DNA of 64,000 bases. Source: Sabulibacter ruber (GTDB taxonomy: Bacteria > Bacteroidota > Bacteroidia > Cytophagales > Hymenobacteraceae). Below, piece after piece: positions 40,992 through 50,800 of the stretch. Under the pieces are notes generated by a model. The model saw nothing but the letters and a program-made list of their open reading frames with translations, did not search any database and was not told the DNA's origin. Made by a program: the position numbers and the translations under genes. Where the stretch lies: positions 1,240,001 to 1,304,000 of the forward strand of contig NZ_JAFFID010000001.1 of the NCBI RefSeq assembly GCF_017355955.1. The letters run 5' to 3'. The number at the start of each line of letters is the position of its first letter. The first letter of the stretch is position 1.

Positions 40992-42401
40992 CTAAGGCTT
41001 TCGCTTGAGGGTATATCCGGCGGAGAAAAATACTCCGGCACTCGTCAGTTTCACTTTTCCGGCCCCTATCCCCGACAGAGGCACTTTCACAAACGGCTCC
41101 ACTCCCACTGAGAAAACCGGCGAAATAGCCCTGGTATACACCAGAGACACATTCTGCACCTTAAACCAGTGCTGGTTCTCATTCTTTACCTCGTAATGAT
41201 AAGTGTAGTAGCCATACCCAGACCCCGAGGTATATTCTTCTTTGAGCATGAGGTAAGAAGAAAGCCCCGCCTGCACCGCAAGTGAATTTTTCTGGGAAGC
41301 CAGCACCGTGTAGCGCAGGTTCAGGGGGATATCCAACACCTTACAGGTAGCATCAATCTGTGAGTGGTAGGTGTACCCAGAGGAGAAATCATATTCCTCA
41401 GGCTGGGCAGAATACACTTTGTTTGCCCATACCACGCCAGACACCAGACTCAGTCTTTTGGTAAGCGGCACCCCAACCAACACTCCCGCGTTCGCACTCA
41501 TAGAGCCGGGGTCCTTGAATTTCACCGTAGTCAAATCCGGCGCAAAAGCCACCGCTACCTGAACCGAGCTTAAGAAGTGGCTGGTTTTGGGCAGTTCCTG
41601 CTTACTATTGCCGGTAGTGCCGGAGTCTTGCTGGGTTACGGTCAATGCTCCGATAGTAGCCTTTTCAAGAGTTTCTGGCAGAGCTAAAGCAGGTAAGGCA
41701 AACCTCAACTCTCCTCCTGGTTGAAGCAACGTTTCTTCACGTTCTGGCTCTGACAGCGTGACGGCGCCGGCTGAGCCAGCGTTAGGTTCCCCGACCCGGT
41801 CATCCATTTGCTCTCCTTTGGTTACATTCCCTCTATTTGGCGTGCTCTGCAAACTGCTTCCGCCTGAGGCTATGGTCACTTTAACGGCGTTTCTGTTGCT
41901 GGTACTTCTCCGGTGATCTGCGGACGTAAACTTGTTATCTCTTTCTGTTCCAGCTGCGACTTCTTTCGTTTCCTCAGGAGTAGCAGAGCCGTTTTGGGGC
42001 TTCTTTTCTGGATTTGGGCGCGAAACGGGTTTACCGCCTGCAACCGCTTCTTCTCTTGCTTTAGCAGAACTCAGTGCTTCAACTCCAACCTGGGTGCGTT
42101 TCTGGTTACTTGTGTTTGCCTGAGTACTTCTACTCTCTTTTTGCTGAACAGCCATCTGGGCCTGGGCTGGCTGTGTTTTGTTTGAATCTTGGGTTACTTT
42201 GGTGACAATCACTAAACCCACCAGGGTAAGCAGCAGCAGGGCCGGGTAGAATCTTCTGAACCATCTGGGGCGCGGCTGCACCTGCTCCAGCTTTTGATCC
42301 ATGGCCACCCAGGCCTCCGGATCAAAAGGCGGATCGAAGTTGTCTGCTGAGTCCTTGAAAAGGCGGTCCAGCTCTTCGTCAGATATATTGTTCAACTTCA
42401 T
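40992..42401 (-). CDS. anti-sigma-like membrane protein with C-terminal barrel-like domain
   Basis: A 469-aa protein. N-terminal cytosolic part (SDEELDRLFKDSADNFDPPFDPEAWVAMDQKLE) is the usual start of Bacteroidota proteins encoded after ECF sigma factors. One transmembrane helix (FYPALLLLTLVGLVIVTKV, about 49-67) is followed by about 200 residues of low-complexity Ser/Thr/Asn/Gln linker, then an outer-membrane-barrel-like domain (ATCKVLDIPLNLRYTVLAS, SVGVEPFVKVPLSGIGAGKVKLTSAGVFFSAGYTLKRKP). It overlaps the sigma gene by 23 bp. Probably an anti-sigma or signal-transfer protein that spans the envelope. Confidence 0.82.
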   Translation of the reverse strand: MKLNNISDEELDRLFKDSADNFDPPFDPEAWVAMDQKLEQVQPRPRWFRRFYPALLLLTLVGLVIVTKVTQDSNKTQPAQAQMAVQQKESRSTQANTSNQKRTQVGVEALSSAKAREEAVAGGKPVSRPNPEKKPQNGSATPEETKEVAAGTERDNKFTSADHRRSTSNRNAVKVTIASGGSSLQSTPNRGNVTKGEQMDDRVGEPNAGSAGAVTLSEPEREETLLQPGGELRFALPALALPETLEKATIGALTVTQQDSGTTGNSKQELPKTSHFLSSVQVAVAFAPDLTTVKFKDPGSMSANAGVLVGVPLTKRLSLVSGVVWANKVYSAQPEEYDFSSGYTYHSQIDATCKVLDIPLNLRYTVLASQKNSLAVQAGLSSYLMLKEEYTSGSGYGYYTYHYEVKNENQHWFKVQNVSLVYTRAISPVFSVGVEPFVKVPLSGIGAGKVKLTSAGVFFSAGYTLKRKP

Positions 42402-43038
42402 CTACTCTATTTTTTTTTAATACTTCTCTCAAATTAGCCCTGGCCTTTGAAAGATTTGACTTGGAGGTACCCGGTGAAATACCCAGCATCTCGCCTATCT
42501 CTTCGTGGGTGTAGCCATCAATGACATATAAGTTGAACACGGTTCTGTACGCGGGGGACAACTGCTGAATTAAACTCATCAAATACTCATAATTCAAATC
42601 ACTTACCACATCAGCGGTATCGGCCGGAGCCGGGGTGGTTTCCAGGTCTGCCGCGTGGTAATGTTTCAGGTTGTGCCGGAAGTTATCCAGCGCGGTGTTG
42701 ATCATGATCCGCCGGATCCACCCTTTGAAAGGCTTGGTGCGGTCATACTGCTCCAGGCGGGTGAATACCTTCATGAACCCATCGTTGAGCACCTCCCGGG
42801 CTTCCTCGGCGTCTTTGGAGTACCGCACGCAAACACTCATAGCATACCCGTAGAAATGCTGATACAGCTTTCTTTGGGCGTCCCGGTTGTTATCCATGCA
42901 ACCCTGGAGCATTTCTACCACGCTTTTGCTTTCCGTTCCTGGCACGTATTCCGATTTAGCGTCCCCATCACGGAGGCCCCGAAAAAAGGGTTGCCTCCTG
43001 TTGTAAAAATTTAATGATTTTTTTTCACCTATGGGCAT
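42379..43038 (-). CDS. RNA polymerase ECF sigma-70 factor
   Basis: A 219-aa sigma factor. Region 2 (AQRKLYQHFYGYAMSVCVRYSKDAEEAREVLNDGFMKVFTRLEQYDRTKPFKGWIRRIMINTALDNFR) and region 4 (LSPAYRTVFNLYVIDGYTHEEIGEMLGISPGTSKSNLSKARANL) are complete. The 38 residues before region 2 are poorly conserved, so the true start may be internal. It is coupled to the anti-sigma-like gene. Targets unknown. Confidence 0.94.
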   Translation of the reverse strand: MPIGEKKSLNFYNRRQPFFRGLRDGDAKSEYVPGTESKSVVEMLQGCMDNNRDAQRKLYQHFYGYAMSVCVRYSKDAEEAREVLNDGFMKVFTRLEQYDRTKPFKGWIRRIMINTALDNFRHNLKHYHAADLETTPAPADTADVVSDLNYEYLMSLIQQLSPAYRTVFNLYVIDGYTHEEIGEMLGISPGTSKSNLSKARANLREVLKKNRVDEVEQYI

Positions 43039-43048
43039 TTATGTTCCC

Positions 43049-43072
43049 GTTTGCTTAAAACAGCCTGAAAAC
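43049..43072. repeat. 24-nt short form of the dispersed element
   Basis: GTTTGCTTAAAA then CAGCCTGAAAAC. The right half is a perfect match to the full-length family; the left stem is missing. Confidence 0.6.
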
Positions 43073-43151
43073 AGAACGGAGTGAAGGTGAAGGAAATCAG
43101 GAAGCGGATAGTTGGAGGAGCAGATCAGCCGGGATGGCAGAGGCCGGAAAC

Positions 43152-43177
43152 AAAAAAAGGAGGCTTTCGCCTCCCTT
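43152..43177 (-). terminator. terminator of the PAS histidine kinase gene
   Basis: GGAGGC (43159-43164) pairs with GCCTCC (43169-43174) around TTTC, with a seven-base A run on the plus strand that becomes a U tract for the minus-strand kinase; starts 3 bp after its stop. Confidence 0.85.
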
Positions 43178-43179
43178 TG

Positions 43180-46167
43180 CTATTCATTCAGGTTCTTGAG
43201 CCAGACCCTGAACGTTGAGCCTTCATTGGGTTTACTTTCTACGGTTACCGTTCCTCCCAGCGCCTCGGCCTGCGTTTTCACCAGGTATAACCCCAGCCCC
43301 CTGCCGGATACATGGAAATGGAACCGTTTGTACAGCCCGAACAGGTTTTTGCCCTCTTTTTCCAGATCTATGCCCAAACCGTTATCGGTGACAGAGAGGC
43401 ATACCATCCCCGTTTCAGGCAGGGCCTCGGCAATAATGGAGAGTTCCAGGGGCTTGTCCGGCGATTTATATTTCACGGCGTTGGTAAGCAGGTTGTTCAA
43501 GATACTGCTCACATAGCCCCGGATGGATCTGATTTCATGCACCCCATTCAGGTTCACCGACACTGAGGCAAAACTATCGGTGGGCAATACTTGCAGCGCC
43601 TGTTCTACCACGTCTGGCAACACCACCTGCTCGCTGTTTTGCAGGACCCCCGCCTGTAAGCTAAGCATCTCATTCAGGTCGCGGATGATCTGATCCAGAT
43701 TCTGGGCAGTCTGCCGCAGCCGCGAGGTGATGCCAACCTGCAACTCAGGATTCTCCACCGTGTTCAGCAGATCGGTTAAGCCCAGGATATTGGCCACCGG
43801 GGAGCGCAGATTATGCGAGACAATGTACGTGAACTGCTCCAGGTTGCGGTTGCGGCGCAGGAGTTCCTCGGTTAACTGAATGCGCTCCTGCTCTGCTCTT
43901 TTCTGTTCCGTGATCACGGTTTCAATCACTATGAACTTCTTCTTTCTGGCATCTTTTTCGTCCAGGATGGGCGTTACGTCCAGCTTTGACCAGTACAACT
44001 CACCGTCTTTTCTCCGGTTCTGGACCTCCTGGGTGAAGGGTTTGTCAAAAGAGAGCTTCTTACGGATCTGCTTTATCTTGGAGGAGTTTGTTTCGGGGCC
44101 GGCCAGGAGATCGCCGGGGCGGCGGCCTTTCACTTCTGCCAGTGTAAAGCCGGTAATGCGCGTAAAACCATCGTTCACCCACTCAATCCGGCCCAGTTCA
44201 TCTGTGATGTACACCGAGTTCACCGTTTTGCTGGCTACCCAGGAAAGCTTTTTCAGTTCCTCTTCGGCATTTTTCTTAGAGGTGATTACCTTGAAGAAAA
44301 CGGAGATCCCGTTTTCTGACGGATACATCCGCACATCCACCCACTCTTCTAAGTGGGCAGAATACTCCTCAAAATTAACAGGCACCTGTGTTTCCAGGGA
44401 TTTCCGGCAGTTTTCATAGAAAGGAACGAAATCCTCCTCGGGGTAAATCTCCCGGATGTCACGGTTCAACAAATATTCTTTATTTACCAGAAGCACCTTC
44501 TCAAACTCCTGGTTCAGATAGGTGACGCGCCACTCCCGGTCAATGGTGATAAAGGCATCCCGGATGCTCTCCAGGGTATTGTTCAGCCGTTGGGCGGTTT
44601 CTTCCAGCAGTTGCTGCTGCCGCTTCTGCTGGGTAATGTCTTTGGCAAGCCCGTGCACGCCCACCACCTCGCCGTTCACCAGAATGGGGATCTCGGTGAA
44701 GGTGTAATACCGTTCCTGCTGTTTGCCGTCAATGATAGAGGTTTCTGTATAGACCGGCTCGCCGGTTAACACCTGCTTAAACTTCTGCTTATTATGCTCT
44801 ATGAAGTCTGGATGGGCAAAGTCATTGAAATGCCGGTTCAGGATCTGCTCTTCGGGCAAGCCCACCATTTCAATGGCTTTTTTGTTTAAAGAGGTGAAAA
44901 ACCCATTAGTGTCTAAAGAATACACTGCGTCTGGGTTGTGGTCAAATAAAGACCGGTAGCGCTGTTCGCTTTTATGGAGTTCTACCTGGGCATAGTACCG
45001 CTCTGAGACATCGCGCACGCTCGCCACTATTCCCTGAATGGTGGGGTTGTCCAGGCAATTGGTGAGCACCGCCTCGTACCAACTCCACCCCTGGGGATGC
45101 ACAGACGGGAAACGGTAGGGTTTGGTGGTGACCGTGCCGCCCTGTAATACCTTTCTGAAATCTGCTTCTACCGCCGCCCGGTCTTCTGGGAAGGTGAAAA
45201 AATCAAACGCGTACTTGTTCAATAAGCTTTCTTCAGGCACGCCCATGGTCTCTGACACCGTTGGCCCCAGGTAGGCGTACGTTCCGTCCTGACGCACAAT
45301 GAAAACGGTGTCTGGCCCGGCTTGCAGCATGGTCTTAAGCTTTTCTTCTGCCATTGCCTTTTGCTGCTCGGCCTCTACCTGTAGGGAAATATCCCTCCCA
45401 ATACAGTACATCACCTGCCGTTCATGGGAGAACACGGTAGACCAGTCCATGTACACCAGCGAGCCGTTTTTGTGCAGGTACCGGTTGCGGTAGTGGTGGT
45501 AAGAGGCGCCTTGCAAGACATTTCTGCCGGCATTGCGAGTTTTCTCCCTGTCTTCAGGGTGCACAATGTTCAGGATGTTCAGGCCCTTTAACTCCTCGGG
45601 GGAGTACCCCCATATTCTGGAGCCGGCGGCATTGATCTGGGTGATTTTTCCCTCTGAGTTGATGATACAGATAACATCCAGCGTGTTGTCCATGACCATC
45701 TGCAGCTCAGAGAGGGCCATTTCCATTTCTGATTTCCGTAGGCAGATTTCCTGCTTGGCGGCTTTTTCAGGCCTGAGATCACGCATGTGGATGCTGGCTA
45801 CCATTCTTCCGCAGGGATCTTTGAAGGCGCTGGTGCTCACCTCAACGGGGAAGATAGTGCCATCGGCGTGCTTGCACAGCAGTTCGCCCTTGAAATGGCC
45901 GGTTCTTTTGCGCGTCTCCAAACACACCTGCAAACGAGGGTCAGAGAGGTCCATAATGCCGGGTCTGCCTTCTTTCAGCAGGGTGGCTTTATCTTTTCCA
46001 ATCAGGGCGCACATGGCATTGTTCACGTAAATAACCTGCCCGTCCACGTACGTCAGCAACATGGGTTCCATGCTGTGCTCAATCATGGACTGCCAAAGAT
46101 TCAATTCGCCGCCCACCGCGTCCTCTGAAATGAAGGTATCCTCTCGCTCGCCTGAACTTGTTTTCAC
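43180..46167 (-). CDS. multi-PAS sensor histidine kinase (cytosolic)
   Basis: A 995-aa kinase without transmembrane helices. About six PAS/PAC units fill residues 20-760; recognisable cores are AEQ-like stretches such as GKITQINAAGSRIWGYSPEELKG, GTYAYLGPTVSETMGVPEESL, GFFTSLNKKAIEMVGLPEEQ and GRIEWVNDGFTRITGFTLAEV. HisKA follows with the phospho-acceptor in YIVSHNLRSPVANILGL (about residue 785). The ATPase domain has NNLLTNAVKYKSP, VTDNGLGIDLE and GRGLGLYLVKTQAEALGG. No regulator gene is adjacent, so it is an orphan that likely feeds a remote regulator. One PAS has an RDI...GRD pattern common in light/redox sensors but no cofactor residue can be assigned. Confidence 0.93.
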   Translation of the reverse strand: MKTSSGEREDTFISEDAVGGELNLWQSMIEHSMEPMLLTYVDGQVIYVNNAMCALIGKDKATLLKEGRPGIMDLSDPRLQVCLETRKRTGHFKGELLCKHADGTIFPVEVSTSAFKDPCGRMVASIHMRDLRPEKAAKQEICLRKSEMEMALSELQMVMDNTLDVICIINSEGKITQINAAGSRIWGYSPEELKGLNILNIVHPEDREKTRNAGRNVLQGASYHHYRNRYLHKNGSLVYMDWSTVFSHERQVMYCIGRDISLQVEAEQQKAMAEEKLKTMLQAGPDTVFIVRQDGTYAYLGPTVSETMGVPEESLLNKYAFDFFTFPEDRAAVEADFRKVLQGGTVTTKPYRFPSVHPQGWSWYEAVLTNCLDNPTIQGIVASVRDVSERYYAQVELHKSEQRYRSLFDHNPDAVYSLDTNGFFTSLNKKAIEMVGLPEEQILNRHFNDFAHPDFIEHNKQKFKQVLTGEPVYTETSIIDGKQQERYYTFTEIPILVNGEVVGVHGLAKDITQQKRQQQLLEETAQRLNNTLESIRDAFITIDREWRVTYLNQEFEKVLLVNKEYLLNRDIREIYPEEDFVPFYENCRKSLETQVPVNFEEYSAHLEEWVDVRMYPSENGISVFFKVITSKKNAEEELKKLSWVASKTVNSVYITDELGRIEWVNDGFTRITGFTLAEVKGRRPGDLLAGPETNSSKIKQIRKKLSFDKPFTQEVQNRRKDGELYWSKLDVTPILDEKDARKKKFIVIETVITEQKRAEQERIQLTEELLRRNRNLEQFTYIVSHNLRSPVANILGLTDLLNTVENPELQVGITSRLRQTAQNLDQIIRDLNEMLSLQAGVLQNSEQVVLPDVVEQALQVLPTDSFASVSVNLNGVHEIRSIRGYVSSILNNLLTNAVKYKSPDKPLELSIIAEALPETGMVCLSVTDNGLGIDLEKEGKNLFGLYKRFHFHVSGRGLGLYLVKTQAEALGGTVTVESKPNEGSTFRVWLKNLNE

Positions 46168-46409
46168 TGTCTGTTTCGCTCAACTTGACGCAATCCTGGT
46201 GTGCCTTGACAACAACGCATAAAAGTCATTTCCTTTCTGCTTTGCCCCACAGATTGCTTACACATCTTACAAAGATATCTACTTTAATTTCAAGCTGAAA
46301 CACTAATTCCATCACCTCAACAGGATTTCAACTACAAATAAGCCTAAACTGATGTACAACTTCTGCTTACCAGAATTTTCAGGAAAAGAATGTCACTTTA
46401 CAGAGGCTT

Positions 46410-46445
46410 CTTTTTGGCTTATTTTCTTCAAAACAGGCCGAAAAA
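46410..46445. repeat. 36-nt dispersed element, copy 12
   Basis: CTTTTTGGCTTA, then TTTTCTTCAAAA, then CAGGCCGAAAAA; fused to the poly-A side of the terminator hairpin. Confidence 0.55.
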
Positions 46446-46474
46446 AAAGAACCACCTGTTTTCAGGTGGTTCTT
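46440..46474 (-). terminator. terminator of the amidohydrolase operon
   Basis: AAGAACCACCTG (46447-46458) pairs perfectly with CAGGTGGTTCTT (46463-46474) around TTTT; on the minus strand it is followed by a run of T. It ends 25 bp after the amidohydrolase stop. Confidence 0.9.
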
Positions 46475-46498
46475 CTCATAAGGGTAAAAAAGAGAGTT

Positions 46499-47806
46499 CT
46501 ATTGCACTTGCTTCTTCTCAGCCTTGTACTTGCCGTCAAACTTCTCGTACAGGTACTGCTGCTTGTCGGTGAGGTTGAGTTTACGGCCCTGTATGAATGC
46601 GTGGCTGATTTTGTTGGTGCGCATGTCCAGGATATCGCCTTCAGACACTACCAAACTGGCGTCTTTGCCTACTTCAACGGAGCCAATCTGCTTGTCTACG
46701 CCTAAGATTTTGGCGGCATTCAGGGTCACCGAGGACAAGGCTTGTTCCTTTGGTAAGCCAAAGGCCACCGCTGTACCGGCAATGAACGGCAGGTTACGTG
46801 AACCGTGCAAGCTGGCGTCATAGTCCAGGCAGAACAGAATACCGGCTTGCTGCAAGAGGCCCGGCATTTTGTACGGCAGATACACATCATCACCGGAGCG
46901 GGTAGGCAGGGCGTGCACGCCGGAGTACACTACCGGAATGTTGTTCTCCTTCAGGAAATCGGCTACCACCAGAGCATCGCCGCCGCCCACGATCACCATG
47001 TCCTTCACGCCGGCTTTCTGCGCAAACCGCACCGATTCCACGATCTCTTTGCCGTAGTTTGTGTGGATGAAAAGCTTTTTAGAACCATCAAACAGGCCCA
47101 CCAAGGAGGCCAGTTTCAGGTTCTCGCGGTCGTGTTTCTGGTCTTTGTACACCCTGGCTTCGGCCAGCAGAGACTCCAGTTCATTAAGACTGCTTTGGCG
47201 GGCCTGGCGGCGTTGAGCCATCACGGGCGAGTTGTCACCCGCCTGCACCATGGCTGGCCAGCGTAGATGCACCCCGCCATCGGCTTTCACCAGGGCGTCT
47301 TCCCAGTTCCAGGCATCCAGCTGCACCACCGAGGAAGACCCGGAGATCATACCGCCAACGGGTGTTACCTGCGCCATCAGCACCCCGTTGGAGCGCAAGG
47401 TGGGCGTGATGTCTGAATCCGTGTTATAAGCCACCACCGAGCGCACATTGGGGTTGAACAAACCCACTTCCTGCTGGTCCAGCGTAGCCCTTACTGACTC
47501 AATCTCATTCAACCCGATCTGGCTGTTGGGCAGGATCATGCCCGGATAGATGTGCTTGCCACTCACGTTCACGGTCTCGTAAGACGTGCCACCCGCGTTG
47601 AACCCGGAGGCCGGACCCGCATAGGTGATTTTGCCGTCAGTGAACGCCACGGCGGCTTTTTCCACTACCTGGCCGTTGCCCACGTGCAAGGTGGCCCCGG
47701 TAAGCAATGTGGCCTTGGTTTGTTTGGCAGCCGGCACCGGAACTTGCGCCCAGGCGGCCGTGGTGCTCACGAACAAAGCCGCCGCGAGCAATAGACGATG
47801 TTGCAT
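46499..47806 (-). CDS. amidohydrolase-family protein, metal ligands degenerate
   Basis: A secreted amidohydrolase-fold protein of 435 aa. The start at 47806 (MQHRLLLAAALFVSTTAAWA) gives a clean signal peptide and is preceded by A-rich sequence; a longer form from 47851 is possible. The barrel framework is clear (GKITYAGPASGFNAGG, KHIYPGMILP, LNAAKILGVDKQIGSVEVGKDASLVV), but the HxH motif expected after the first strand (P-G-x-I-D-x-H-x-H) reads PGMILPNSQIGL. A His remains in KLFIHTNYGKEI. It may be a non-catalytic partner of the larger neighbour 57 bp upstream. Confidence 0.88.
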   Translation of the reverse strand: MQHRLLLAAALFVSTTAAWAQVPVPAAKQTKATLLTGATLHVGNGQVVEKAAVAFTDGKITYAGPASGFNAGGTSYETVNVSGKHIYPGMILPNSQIGLNEIESVRATLDQQEVGLFNPNVRSVVAYNTDSDITPTLRSNGVLMAQVTPVGGMISGSSSVVQLDAWNWEDALVKADGGVHLRWPAMVQAGDNSPVMAQRRQARQSSLNELESLLAEARVYKDQKHDRENLKLASLVGLFDGSKKLFIHTNYGKEIVESVRFAQKAGVKDMVIVGGGDALVVADFLKENNIPVVYSGVHALPTRSGDDVYLPYKMPGLLQQAGILFCLDYDASLHGSRNLPFIAGTAVAFGLPKEQALSSVTLNAAKILGVDKQIGSVEVGKDASLVVSEGDILDMRTNKISHAFIQGRKLNLTDKQQYLYEKFDGKYKAEKKQVQ

Positions 47807-47863
47807 GTTTTTAGAGGTAAGGGTTACCACAGATTTCTTTACAATTGACATAGCTGGGTCTCC

Positions 47864-50800
47864 TTATTTTTGGCTGTATTCAGATTCTTGGTAGGTTTCT
47901 TCACCCTCGGTGGTCAGGTCTTCGCAGTGCAGTACCTGGGCAACTCCGCGGCGTGAAGGCGCTGCGGTTTGGGTGCGCTCCCCGCGGGCTTTGGCGGCCA
48001 GCATTTTGTTGATCAGGCGCAAACGCTCTTTCTCCTGCTCATTCTGCAGTCTCTGGTCTTCTTCCAGATCAAAGTAAGCGATGCCATCCACAAAAGTTTT
48101 CTCGGGGCGAGCATAGATTGACAGCGGGTGCTCGTTCCAGATTACCACGTCGGCGTCTTTTCCGGCTTTCAGGCTGCCTACTTTGTCATCCAGGTGCAGC
48201 AGTTTGGCTGGGTTCAGGGTCACCATTTTGAGGGCGTCTTCCTCAGAAACTCCGCCATATTTCATGGTTTTGGCGGCTTCCTGGTTCAGGCGGCGGGCCA
48301 TCTCGGCATCATCTGAGTTGATGGCGGTGGTTACGCCCACGTTGTGCATAATAGCGGCGTTGTACGGAATAGCGTCTTTCACCTCCATTTTGTAGGCCCA
48401 CCAGTCAGAGAAAGTAGAAGCGCCAATGTTGCGGGCCTTCATCTTATCGGCCACTTTATAGCCTTCCAGAATGTGGGTGAAGGTGTTCACTTTGAAGCCC
48501 ATCTGGTCGGCCACTTTCATGAGCATGTTGATCTCAGACTGCACGTAAGAGTGGCAGGTGATGAAACGCTCGTCTTTCAGTATCTCAGACAAGGTTTCCA
48601 GTTCCAGGTCGCGGCGCGGGGCCGGGGTTTTGGCTTTCGCAGATTTGGACAGTTTGTTGTAGCTGGCCCAGGCTTTCTGGTATTCTTTGGCGCGCTGGAA
48701 CGCATCTACCATCACCTGCTCCACGCCCATACGGGTCTGCGGGAAACGCACGTTGTACTGCGGTGAGCGGTTAGAGTGCTTCACGTTCTCACCCAGCGCG
48801 AATTTGATGAACGGATCTGCCCCCTCAAACAGGAGTTTCTCCGGAGCCTGTCCCCAACGCAATTTGATGATGGCCGACTGCCCTCCGATGGGGTTAGCCG
48901 AGCCGTGCAGCAGCTGCGAAGTGGTCACCCCACCGGCCAACTGGCGGTAGATGTTCACCTGCTCGTGGTTCACCACATCGGCCATGCGTACCTCGGCGGT
49001 TACGGCCTGGGTACCCTCGTTCACACCATCTAACGCGATGTGCGAGTGCTCGTCAATGATGCCCGGCGTCACGTGTTTGCCGGTTCCGTCAATCACTCTG
49101 GCCCCGTTGGCCGACAGGTTTTTACCTACCTGCGCAATTTTGCCGTTTCTCAACAAAACATCGGCGTTCTCCAGTTTGCCTTCTTTCTCGTTAGTCCAGA
49201 CGGTGGCATTTTTGATAAGCACGGTCTCCGCTTTCGGCAACTCGGTTCTACCGAAGGCGGCAAACGGGAAGGTAAGTTTGCCCATGTCCAGGGCATTGTT
49301 GGGGCGGGAACGGGCGGTGTCGCGCTTGGCTTGCTGGGTAGCGGCTTCAGAAAGCAGCGCAGTCCATTTTACGGTTTGGGCATCGGGCAACTGGGCCTCA
49401 CCCTGGAAACCTTTACCCGTGTACCAGCCGGTTAACCGAATGCTTTCTTTCCCATTTTTAGCAGGTGCAAACGCCATGGTCAGCAGTTCGCCGCTCAGGG
49501 AAAGAGAGCCTTTGAGGGTATCCTGGGCTACTACTTTCAGTTCTGGTTTCTCTGGCGTACCGCTGATGAGCATGCGGCGCTCAGGCTGGTTGCCTACTTT
49601 GAGGGTGTACACGCCCCGGAAATCGCCGGGCGTCTCGGTGATTTTATAGCCCTGGCCCTGTACCCAGTTTTCCAACAGCAAGGTGGTAGGATCGAACAGG
49701 TTACCTGAAGCCACCACGAAGTTGGCTTGCATGCCTTCGCGCAGGCTGCCCACGTATTTGTCGGCTTTCAGCAGCTTGGCGGGGGTGTAGGTCAGGGCTT
49801 TCAAAGCCTGCTGCTCGGGCAGACCGTATAGGGTTGCTTTACGCAAATTAGGTAAGAAACGGCTTTTGTCGCGCAGGTCCGCGGAAGTGAACGCGATGGC
49901 AACGCCTTCTTTCACCAGCAAGGCGGGGTTGGCCGGAGCCATTTCCCAGTGCTTCATTTCCTCAATGCCCACGCGGCGGGCATCATAAGGATCTTCCACG
50001 TTGTAGGCATCGGGGAAGTTCAGGTTGAGGATGTAGGCGGCGTTGGTGGCTTTGATCTGGGGCAACATCTGGTACTCATCGCCCTGGCCTTTGAAGATGT
50101 ACTGGTACCCGAATTCATCGCCTACCTTGTCGGCGCGAACGGCGTTCAGTTTGTTGCTTACTTCAAAAATCTGGGGCAGGCTGTTGGCCTCGTTGAAGGC
50201 TTTCAGGGAGAGGTTCTGCTCTTTGTCAGCGTTTTTGGCGTTCCACTGGGCATCCAGGTACGTCTGGCGCAGCAAGGCAACGGAGCCCATCAATGAGCTG
50301 GGGTATTCCTGGGTGGAAGAACCTTTGTCCAAAGACAGCGCGGCGGCGGCTTTGTCCAACAGCACCACCTGGTTTTCGCGCTTATCGGCTAAGGCCACCA
50401 GGGAGGCGGTTCCGCGGGCAATTCCGTCCTGGTGGATGGTGAGCACGGCTCCGTAGCCTAGTTTGCGCAGTTCCTCAGCGGCTTTGGCATCAACCTTGAA
50501 CAGCTCCACGGCGTTGGTCTCGGGCCGGATGGCCTGGTTCCAGTTGAAAGCTCCCTCCTTTTTAGACTCTGCCTGCGGCGGACTGTTGAAGCTGAACGAA
50601 CGAGCCGGCGGCGTAGGCACACCGTAACTGGTGAACGGATCCACGAAGCCCGGGTACACGGTTTTGCCTTTCAGGTCGGTGACCATGGCGCCCTGGGGAA
50701 CGGCTACTTTGGTGCCCACGGCCACTACTTTGCCGTCTTTGATGACCAGCGTGGCGTTCTCCAGCTTGGTTTGGTAATCCACGAAAATGGTGGCGTTGGT

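Larger units (their letters stand above)
46168..46498. other. 331-bp gap between kinase and amidohydrolase genes
   Basis: Holds a terminator (46440-46474), a 36-nt element (46410-46445) and, at 46332-46350, a half copy. The left part should carry the kinase promoter. No coding frame is supported. Confidence 0.5.
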
